From positions 1 through 36,849 of the forward strand of contig JBCCHB010000160.1 of the NCBI GenBank assembly GCA_039028975.1: a stretch of 36,849 nucleotides of DNA. The letters run 5' to 3'. A program made the position numbers and the translations under genes. Positions 23,169-31,000 of the stretch are shown here, in pieces. The DNA comes from JAHBNG01 sp039028975 (lineage in GTDB: Bacteria; Chloroflexota; Anaerolineae; Caldilineales; Caldilineaceae). The notes below the pieces were generated by a model. The model had not been told where the DNA came from. It searched no databases and worked only from the letters and a program-made list of their open reading frames with translations. How positions within the stretch are numbered: the first letter of the stretch is position 1; each line of letters starts with the position of its first letter.

Positions 23169-24101
23169 CTACTTATAGGGTATCAGCAGCACCTGACCGA
23201 TGTAGATGTGATTAGCGTTGCAGATTCCGTTGAGGCGTATCAACTCATTGATACTTACTCCAGAGTGCCAAGCTATCTGCATAAGCGTGTCGCCGTACTG
23301 GACCGTGTAGGTATGATACGGCATGTGAGTGAAAGTTGGCATGGCGTAGGGCATCGCTCTCGCCGTTGGTGCTGATGTTGCCGTTGGCCCAACATAAGGT
23401 ATCCGCACTGGGCAGTGATAATAAGGTGTCGGTGGCGTTGTTGGTATGGCGTTTTCAACCTGACAAGTCAGCGAAATTGAATCTAGATTGAGAAGAATTT
23501 CTTCTTCAGGAACGCCCCACTTTTTCCAGAAGCGAATGAAGATTGTTTCGCTACTACTTTCTGTCGTGAATGTATAAGTAAAGCTGCTGAATTCACCTGG
23601 CTCCAGTCTATCGTAGTACGTGTACCAGCCTGTATCAACCCAGTTAAGTACATTGGTCCACTCCGAGCCCCTTGATATACCGATTTGTACACTATACGAC
23701 CAGGGATCGGGCACTACATCACTGGTCGTGCGGATCATTCCCTTCATGATGAATGTGCATTCGGATTGTGCAGGTACATTGACGGTTTGGTATATGCCAG
23801 CATAGCGATTGTGGTCGGGAATTTCGTAGTCCCAAGTGTTAATTTCGATAAGCTGGCCGTGATCGCCATCGGTCACAACTGGAGTCCATTGTTCATCATA
23901 AAAGCCGTACTCGGCTTGCCCGCCATTGGTAAAGCAGTGCCAGCCGTTGCCTACATCTCCACAACTTTCGCGGTGAAAGCCTTGTTCAAAATCTCCATTT
24001 ACCAGTACGTTCGCGTCCGTGGCGTAGGTCGTTGTGATAGAGACCCCGTATACAGCTAAGGCCACCGTCATTGTATTGATAAGGGTTTGCATCTTCATCA
24101 T
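23169..24101 (-). CDS. Secreted LysM-domain protein with N-terminal carbohydrate-binding-like region
   Basis: A 310-residue exported protein. Residues 1-28 form a signal peptide (ending TTTYATDA). Residues 30-215 begin with LVNGDFEQGF and contain paired aromatic strands and LNLDSISLTCQ, the pattern of CBM-like jelly-roll modules at the start of many surface proteins. A Pro/Thr/Ala-rich linker follows (about 222-262), then one LysM domain, HTYTVQYGDTLMQIAWHSG through GQVLLIP (about 264-308), which binds peptidoglycan or chitin-like glycans. The ATG shares a base with the TAA of the upstream small membrane protein (TAATG), with GAGAAGGA as ribosome site, so the two are coupled. Confidence 0.8.
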   Translation of the reverse strand: MMKMQTLINTMTVALAVYGVSITTTYATDANVLVNGDFEQGFHRESCGDVGNGWHCFTNGGQAEYGFYDEQWTPVVTDGDHGQLIEINTWDYEIPDHNRYAGIYQTVNVPAQSECTFIMKGMIRTTSDVVPDPWSYSVQIGISRGSEWTNVLNWVDTGWYTYYDRLEPGEFSSFTYTFTTESSSETIFIRFWKKWGVPEEEILLNLDSISLTCQVENAIPTTPPTPYYHCPVRIPYVGPTATSAPTARAMPYAMPTFTHMPYHTYTVQYGDTLMQIAWHSGVSINELIRLNGICNANHIYIGQVLLIPYK

Positions 24102-24373
24102 TATTTATCCTTCTCGTGAACTTGAAAGTGAAATTTAAGACAGGTAAGTAACCCAGCGATTAGCACCCACACGATCTCTTCAATTACCGTGTTGATGAAC
24201 CGTACAATTCTTGTGCCGATAGCTATCCCAACTACCTGTTCGTCGAACGTGGGATATTCACCGCCAAACATTTCGTACCCAGCAACTAAACCTACGGCTA
24301 TGATGAGGGTATATACGTCGGATAGCCGTTGATTTAGCGGATGACGATTCCTCTGCTCACGTTTTTCGGTCAT
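24101..24373 (-). CDS. Small membrane protein of unknown function
   Basis: A 90-residue protein with a charged N-terminus (MTEKREQRNRHPLNQR) and two hydrophobic segments (VYTLIIAVGLVAGYEMF, about 20-36, and IVWVLIAGLLTCLKF, about 67-81) joined by a loop with acidic residues. I do not recognise the family. It is translated just before, and overlaps by one base with, the LysM gene, suggesting joint expression and perhaps membrane anchoring or regulation of the secreted partner. The start ATG follows no strong ribosome site; the gap 24374-24638 must hold its promoter, but none stands out. Confidence 0.55.
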   Translation of the reverse strand: MTEKREQRNRHPLNQRLSDVYTLIIAVGLVAGYEMFGGEYPTFDEQVVGIAIGTRIVRFINTVIEEIVWVLIAGLLTCLKFHFQVHEKDK

Positions 24374-24585
24374 GTTGACAACTCCATTTTGTTGAAATCT
24401 ACTTCGAATCTTGAACTTTTACTTATCCCCGGAGATACCTCCATTATGACCTACATTAGCTTGGAAAACCTGCCTGATGTTTGGTATGGGACACCCTAAT
24501 TTAAGGGGCATCCGCTAACTGATGACGTAGCGTAGAAAGTGTGTACGTTTACGAAGAAAGTCGAATCGACAAGCAAAACAAAAAA

Positions 24586-24609
24586 GAGCCCGCCTATGTA
24601 GGCTGACTC
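24586..24609 (-). terminator. Rho-independent terminator after the LuxR-type gene
   Basis: On the minus strand GAGTCAGCC pairs with GGCGGGCTC (seven Watson-Crick pairs, one G-U, one mismatch) around a TACATA loop and is followed by TTTTTTGTTTT, about 30 bp after the LuxR-type gene stop. Confidence 0.75.
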
Positions 24610-24638
24610 AATGCTTATGTGATGTTGGTAAAGAATAT

Positions 24639-24980
24639 CTATTCTAAATAACCTAGCTTTCTCCCTCTGTTGATCGCTGCTTGGCGATTGTTGACGCCGA
24701 ACTTGGCGTAAATTTGTTTGATATATTGGTTTACAGTGGATTGCTTAATACTCAACTCAACTCCTATTTCAGCGTATGTAAGTCCTGTGGGCAGTTGATG
24801 CAGCACTTCGCATTCGCGTGGCGTAAGAGGCTCATAATAGGGTAACTTTTCGTGTTCTGATTCGTCTTGATTATATAGAGAAGTATCCTCTTGCATGGCT
24901 TGATTCTGTATTCGTGCGGAAAACAAAGATAGCTGTATTTGAAGCTTCTGTAATTCTCGGATCATATCGGAGTAATTCAT
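24639..24980 (-). CDS. Small LuxR-type helix-turn-helix protein
   Basis: A 113-residue putative DNA-binding protein. The C-terminal half is a complete LuxR/GerE domain (LTPRECEVLHQLPTGLTYAE through VNNRQAAINRGRKLGYL, about 52-111) with the recognition helix around STVNQYIKQIYAKF. The first 30 residues (MIRELQKLQIQLSLFSARI) look like a short amphipathic or coiled-coil helix for dimerisation; there is no receiver or ligand domain. It is divergent from the XRE-STAND-TPR gene across a 239-bp gap and upstream of the LysM pair on the same strand, separated from it by its own terminator. It may regulate either neighbour; no operator has been assigned. Confidence 0.8.
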   Translation of the reverse strand: MNYSDMIRELQKLQIQLSLFSARIQNQAMQEDTSLYNQDESEHEKLPYYEPLTPRECEVLHQLPTGLTYAEIGVELSIKQSTVNQYIKQIYAKFGVNNRQAAINRGRKLGYLE

Positions 24981-25110
24981 TCTGTGCTCCTATGTACCTT
25001 ACGTACGTGGAGACAAGACCGGTCTGTCTGATTTCTTCGTCCATTTGCTAGCTGATTTCATCATACAAGACTAACAGTTACTTTTTGAGGGTGGATGCGT
25101 TCCGGCGATA

Positions 25111-25125
25111 GTAACAATTCGTTAC
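25111..25125. promoter_or_regulatory. Palindrome in the divergent control region
   Basis: GTAAC-AATTC-GTTAC is a 5-bp-arm dyad in the gap between the divergently oriented LuxR-type and XRE-STAND genes. It is a candidate operator for either HTH protein; this is positional inference. Nothing else stands out in 24981-25219. Confidence 0.3.
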
Positions 25126-25219
25126 GCCATGATCATTTACAGTCCGCAACACACATCTCAGCTATCCAATCCAGAATGCCGAGCGCAAAATCAGCCCCAA
25201 AAACAGGAATGTAAAAGTA

Positions 25220-27970
25220 ATGTCTAATATAAAGTTTGGCAAGTTGTTTAATAGCCATTTGGGGAATGCGGATCGTTCTCTAGGCTGGCTCGCAGGGCGC
25301 ATGAAAGTGTCCAAAACCACCGTTCATAGATGGGTAAATGGTGATGCAAAACCAAGAAATTCTGAACTTATCAGGGACATTGCTCGCCATCTTCAACTGT
25401 CTAACGACGAATATGAGGAATTACTCAAAGTAGCGGGGTATACTGTTGTTCCTCCGGAATCACCGGACACAGAGAATAGCGTCAATTCCACCCTACAAAT
25501 CGAGATCCGCCCACCTTCAGAACCTGAATGTCCGCCATCTGTTAAAGGGTTTGTGGAGCGAGAGAGTGCTATGGCATTCTATACAGACCAGTTGCAGGCC
25601 AAAGGTATTGCGATAATTGCTGGGATGCCTGGGGTGGGCAAGACAACTGTGGCTAGCATGTTGGCAAGGCGCCGTGGCGTGCCAGACAAGACATTTTGGT
25701 ATTCATTCTACCGAGATGAAGGCCTCGAACGTTTTATCTCGAAGCTCGCTGAATTTCTAGCTTGGAATGATAAAAGCGATGTATGGGAAATGTTGCAAGG
25801 CCAACAGCAGACTGGTGGTCACATGCCTTCATTTGAACTACTTGATCATATTGTGGAGGTGCTTACTAAAGAACAGTTCTTGATCTGTCTTGATAATTTT
25901 CAGTTTGTGGCTCAAAAGCTGGAAAATTTCATACAACAGTTAAAACCTTGGCTTCAGATCAATGACCTAGCCATGATCATCACTGCCCGACAAGTGCCAG
26001 AGTTTTTGTTCGAGCTTAGTTGTGGTCCGCTAGAGGGTATGTCGATTTCAGAGACAAAGCATCTGTTAACCCAATACATACCAATGCTGACCCAAGAACA
26101 AGTCGTAAGACTTCACGAATATACGGGAGGTAGTGGTGAATTTCTGCGACTTGCTGTAACTGCGCTGAAATCGTTGGACAATTCCAGACAATGGTTCGTG
26201 CAACTGCCGTACGATTCTGACTTTCAACAGTATCTGTTAAGCAATGTTGATTCAACCCTGACAGAGGACGAACGTGATATCCAGATGGCAATTGCGACGC
26301 TGTCTGAGCCGAGTTCCCGTGAAGTCATAGAAGCGATTCTGCCAGATGCCGCAAATCTGCAGCTACACCTCCATCTTCTATCTTCCGTTAAGTTTCTCCT
26401 CACGGCCCACATACATGAAGGACAGCAGCAATACACTCAGCACGACCTTCTACAGAATTATTTCTATGGCCAGATGGGCCATAACCAAAGGCGGACGATG
26501 CACCGCCGGGTGGCAGAGCATCATGATACACAGGCCAAAGTCGACCTGCTAAAGACTGCACAGCATTATTTGAAAGCAGGTGATAAAGATGAAGCCATTC
26601 AGCGGGCCACTCAGTATCTGAATGTCATCGAAATCATTAACAGCGGTAGAGTAGAAGATTTACATAAGTTTTTAGAGTGTTTTCAAATACAGGATTTGAC
26701 TGCCGATCAATGGTTACAGGCCAGTATTGCCCGTGGTTATGTCTGTAAACATTTGGGAGAAAAAGAATCTGCAAAAGAAAGCTTTCAAACGGCACTTAGG
26801 TGTCTGGAAGAACGGGAAAGTTTGGCAGAAACACACCTATATCTGGCTCATGTTTGTCGCGGATTAGGTGAGCTGCTACAGGATGAAGAGCCAACCAAAT
26901 CGCTCAAATGGCTTCAGCAGGGATTAGATGTATTAAAAGACAATGTCTACACTGACTTTGTTGGACCCCAAACGTTGTCCGCACGCAATCAGGCTGCCGA
27001 AATCTACATATTGCAGGGTGGGGCATACATAGCATCGGGTGAATTCGAGCTTGCTATCGAGTCTGTTGAGCAGGGGCAGACTTTACTACCTAAGGGGTTA
27101 AGCCATGAGCGCTTAAAGGCGCTGAATAATCTGGGGACAATTTATGCTGTACAGGGCAATAACAAAGAGGCAAAGAGATACTTTGAGCGTGCGTTGATGC
27201 TCAGCACCCAGCTCCACAACAATTTCCAACGAGTCAAGCTACTGCATAACTTGAGCATTCTGAAAGAGTTATCTGGCGAATGGGATGATGCGATTCAAGA
27301 CTATGAGGAAGCGTTATCATTGGCAGAGAGGCTAGGTAGCGCGGATAGGCAGGCTGCCATCAAGAATTCTCTGGGGACTATCTATACCAAAAAAGGAGAA
27401 TACTCAGCAGCGGAGCGTAATCTGAAAGAGTCGCTGGAAATCGCCCAACGCTATGAAATTCATGAAAATATTGCCTATGTATACGGCGGTCTTGCCGTAC
27501 TCTATATTGAGGGGCAAAGATGGGAGGATGCAGAATCAGCACTAGTTGCGGCGGAGCAGCTAGCTAGGACGCAACAGTTCGACTATCTCTGGCCCTACAT
27601 GTATTATCTGCACGCACAGATATATCTAGCCAATAGTGAATTCGACAAAGCACTGCGGTATGCCGAACGATCTGTTGATCTGACCTTCGATACGGACAGG
27701 AAAGTAGAATGCGGAATTGCTCTGCGCATTCAAGGCCAAATATTTGCTGCAACAGACGAGGCCGAAGATGCCCAAGCCTGCTTTGAAGAGAGTTTTGCGA
27801 TTTTGGACGTGCTTGACCATTATGAGGCAGCCCGTACCCAAGCTATATGGGGGGCGTGGCTTTGCGACCACAAGAGTAATGAACTGGGTCCGAAACTATT
27901 GCAGCGGGCCAGTAGAACATTTGCAGAACTAGGTGCTCAGCACGATTTGGACAGCATACCATCATATTGA
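25220..27970 (+). CDS. XRE-STAND NTPase-TPR regulator
   Basis: A 916-residue signalling ATPase. Residues 15-72 are an XRE-type HTH (LGWLAGRMKVSKTTVHRWVNG). An NB-ARC/STAND NTPase follows with Walker A GMPGVGKTT (about 134-142), a Walker B-like FLICLDNF (about 219-226) and a sensor region IITAR. From about residue 480 to the end are TPR-like helical repeats (for example LKALNNLGTIYAVQGNNKEAKRYFERA and IKNSLGTIYTKKGEYSAAE). Such proteins oligomerise when the TPR part senses a signal; in Chloroflexota, Streptomyces and cyanobacteria many are regulators, and some STAND proteins defend against phage. No nuclease, TIR or protease effector is fused, which favours transcription control. The giant secreted protein starts 34 bp after its stop and is the obvious candidate target or partner. 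Confidence 0.85.
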   Translation: MSNIKFGKLFNSHLGNADRSLGWLAGRMKVSKTTVHRWVNGDAKPRNSELIRDIARHLQLSNDEYEELLKVAGYTVVPPESPDTENSVNSTLQIEIRPPSEPECPPSVKGFVERESAMAFYTDQLQAKGIAIIAGMPGVGKTTVASMLARRRGVPDKTFWYSFYRDEGLERFISKLAEFLAWNDKSDVWEMLQGQQQTGGHMPSFELLDHIVEVLTKEQFLICLDNFQFVAQKLENFIQQLKPWLQINDLAMIITARQVPEFLFELSCGPLEGMSISETKHLLTQYIPMLTQEQVVRLHEYTGGSGEFLRLAVTALKSLDNSRQWFVQLPYDSDFQQYLLSNVDSTLTEDERDIQMAIATLSEPSSREVIEAILPDAANLQLHLHLLSSVKFLLTAHIHEGQQQYTQHDLLQNYFYGQMGHNQRRTMHRRVAEHHDTQAKVDLLKTAQHYLKAGDKDEAIQRATQYLNVIEIINSGRVEDLHKFLECFQIQDLTADQWLQASIARGYVCKHLGEKESAKESFQTALRCLEERESLAETHLYLAHVCRGLGELLQDEEPTKSLKWLQQGLDVLKDNVYTDFVGPQTLSARNQAAEIYILQGGAYIASGEFELAIESVEQGQTLLPKGLSHERLKALNNLGTIYAVQGNNKEAKRYFERALMLSTQLHNNFQRVKLLHNLSILKELSGEWDDAIQDYEEALSLAERLGSADRQAAIKNSLGTIYTKKGEYSAAERNLKESLEIAQRYEIHENIAYVYGGLAVLYIEGQRWEDAESALVAAEQLARTQQFDYLWPYMYYLHAQIYLANSEFDKALRYAERSVDLTFDTDRKVECGIALRIQGQIFAATDEAEDAQACFEESFAILDVLDHYEAARTQAIWGAWLCDHKSNELGPKLLQRASRTFAELGAQHDLDSIPSY

Positions 27971-28004
27971 ATTTATTATTTTCTATCGATATTGCGAGGC
28001 AAAT

Positions 28005-31000
28005 ATGAGATCCCCAAACCAGTCACAGTTCATTAAAGAGCTGACCTTACTTTTTTCCTACAACCAGCTATACAAGTTGGCAATTGTCACGATACTTTTG
28101 AACGTGTCTACCTTGCTCACCGCACCTGTTTTGGCTAACGAACCTGACTTTTTTGCTAGACTTCATATTGGTACCAATTCGGGCTATACTAGAAGCGTAG
28201 CAGTTGGGGATATGAATGGCGATGGTCACCTTGATGTTGTTGTTGGCGATTATCATAACCCGTTAAAGAACACAGTGTATCTGAACGACGGCGAGGGGAA
28301 TTTCACCGCGAACAACTTCATAGACACTGACAGTAGTCAGGGCAACACTTGGAGTATAGCGGTTGGAGACATGAATGGCGACGGGCATCTTGACATCGTT
28401 GCTGGTAATGGAACCCGACCATACAATAGCAAACAAAATAAACAGAATTTGGTATATTTAAACGATGGAGCAGGCAACTTCGAAAAAACACGCAACTTTG
28501 GCACTGGTGATGATGATACAAGAAGTGTTGCGGTCGGGGATGTGGATGGTAAAGACGGTCTGGATATTATTGTGGGCAACTTCATCGACGATGAAACAGA
28601 AGAAAATTCCGGACAGAATGTGGTGTATTTGAACGATGGAACAGGCAACTTTACTGAAAACAACACTAGTCCCTTTGGCACTGGTGATGATAACACGAGC
28701 AGCATAGCGATTGGAGATATGGATGGTAAAGATGGACTCGATATAGTTGTTGGCAATCAAAATAAGCAAAATATGGTGTATTTGAACAATGGAGCAGGCC
28801 GATTCGAAAACACCAGCCCTTTTGGCACTGGTGATGGGGATACAAGGAGTGTTGTAGTCGGAGATATAGATGGCAAAGACGGCCTGGATATTATTGTAGG
28901 TAACATCAACAAACAAGACATGGTGTATTTGAATGATGGAGCAGGCCGATTCGAAAACACCAGCCCTTTTGGCATTACTGACCGTACGAGTAGCATAGCA
29001 GTCGGGGATATGAATGGTGATGGCCACCTTGATATTGTTGCTGGTCGTGCTGACGGGCAAAATAAAGTGTTTTTAAACAATGGAAGTGGCGGTTTTTCTG
29101 AACCAGATCATATCCGTGACTTTGGCACCGGTGAAGATCGTACTTATGGTGTGGTTGCTGGCGATATGGATAGCGATGGCGACCTCGATATCGTGGTTGG
29201 TAATGAGACTACGCCAGACGCAGTTTATTTCAACGATGGTGCTGGCAAATATTCTGATGCGGAAAGCGATACCCGTAAATTTGGCATAGATCCTAGTATA
29301 GACCGTTATACCAGTAACGTAGCGATCGGAGATATGGATGGTAAAGACGGTCTCGACATCGTGGTTGGCTACTCTAAATTACGCCACTGCTGGACAGACG
29401 GATATTGGGATGACGAACTAAATGAGGATCGTAGGGGAAGAAGCGCAGTCTATCTGAATGATGGAGCGGGCAATTTCTTTGAATCCAGCGAATCCGGCTT
29501 ACCTATTGATTTTATCGATGATCGTGCTATTAGCAGCGTTGCGGTTGGGGATATGGATGGCAAAGATGGTCTCGACATAATAGTTGGCAATTATGCAGGA
29601 TACAACATGGTGTATTTGAATAACGGAACGGGCAGCTTTACCGGACCGAACCGCTTTGGCACTGGTGTTGATCAGACGACTAGTATAGCTGTTGCAGATA
29701 TGGATAATGATGGCCATCTTGATATTTTAGTTGGGAATGATTCCCAACAAAGTTTAATCTATCTGAATGATGGCGTAGGTAATTTTTTTGAGGGGGACAT
29801 AGATGAAACCACTGAAGATCACATCCGACCCTTTGGTGCCGATACGCATCCCACAACTACCATAGTGGTTGGGGATATGGATGGCAGAAACGGTCTGGAT
29901 ATTGTTGTTGGCAATTATTTTCAACCTAGCATGATATATTTCAATGATGGCGTGGGTAATTTCTTTGAGGAAAATAGCCGCCTCTTTGGCAATAGCGAAC
30001 CTATACAAAGCGTAGCCGTTGGGGACATGGATAATAATGGGTATCTCGATATCCTCGCTGGCAGTGTTACTGCACAAAACATGGTGCATCTGAATGATGG
30101 TATGGGCAACTTTCCTAACAGCAGTGCCCGCCCCTTTGGTACGGGTGGAGATGTTACTTTTAGCGTAGCGGTTGGAGATATGGACGGCGATGGCCACCTT
30201 GATATCATTTCTGGTGATTGTGGTGGCCAAAGTGCAGTGTATTTGAACGACGGGGCAGGTTTCTTTTCATGGCATGAAAACGCTCGTGACTTTCGCTCTA
30301 AATCTGCTACACGGAGCTTAGCGGTTGGCGATATGGATGGCGACAATCATCTAGATATTGTCGTCGGTAATTATTATTCTGGGCTAGCGCCACAAAATGA
30401 GGTTGTTTACAGTCGAATTCGACCACGAACCGGGCTATCAAATCACCCGCCTCAAATTAGTGTAGAAAGCATTGCCGGTGCGGTCGATTCCAGACTCTAT
30501 GCTACACCCGTCATTCAAACGCAGCGTTCTATCACGCTTACCTATACCCTATCTGATACAGAGGGAGAAAATGTTGGACAAGTAAAAGTTTTCTATTCTG
30601 TAGATGGTGGAGGAAACTGGGAGCTAGCGGTTGCTAGTCCTGACACCATCACAACGAACCTAGCAACTCGCTCTCCAGTTAGTAGTACCATGCCAGCAAG
30701 CCATACCTACGTATGGGATGTCTGGGCTAGCGAATTCTTTGGTCAGTCTGACAATGTGGTTGTGCGAATGGTGGCCTATTCTCAGCCGCCGCCCGCGAAT
30801 GACTCCCTCAGTGGTACCTATCACTACACCAATACAACACCTGCCCCTATACTATGGCCCTATTCCGCTTCTACTACCTTCCCCTTCCGCGTTCGGGGAA
30901 CGCAGGTACAGGTCACAACTGAATCCGACTCTGTTGAATCCGTTGTCGACGCAATTGTCTATCAACTTCCATCGGGTCAGGCGCGCGACGCCCAGCCGAT

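Noticed and set aside
25220..27970. Calling the STAND protein an anti-phage Avs-type system
   Set aside because: It has an N-terminal XRE HTH and no nuclease, TIR, protease or membrane effector, so a regulator is the more economical reading; defence is not excluded.
28190..30420. Periodic repeats of about 100-200 bp as structural DNA repeats or CRISPR
   Set aside because: The period follows the FG-GAP protein repeats and the conservation is at amino-acid level with codon variation.
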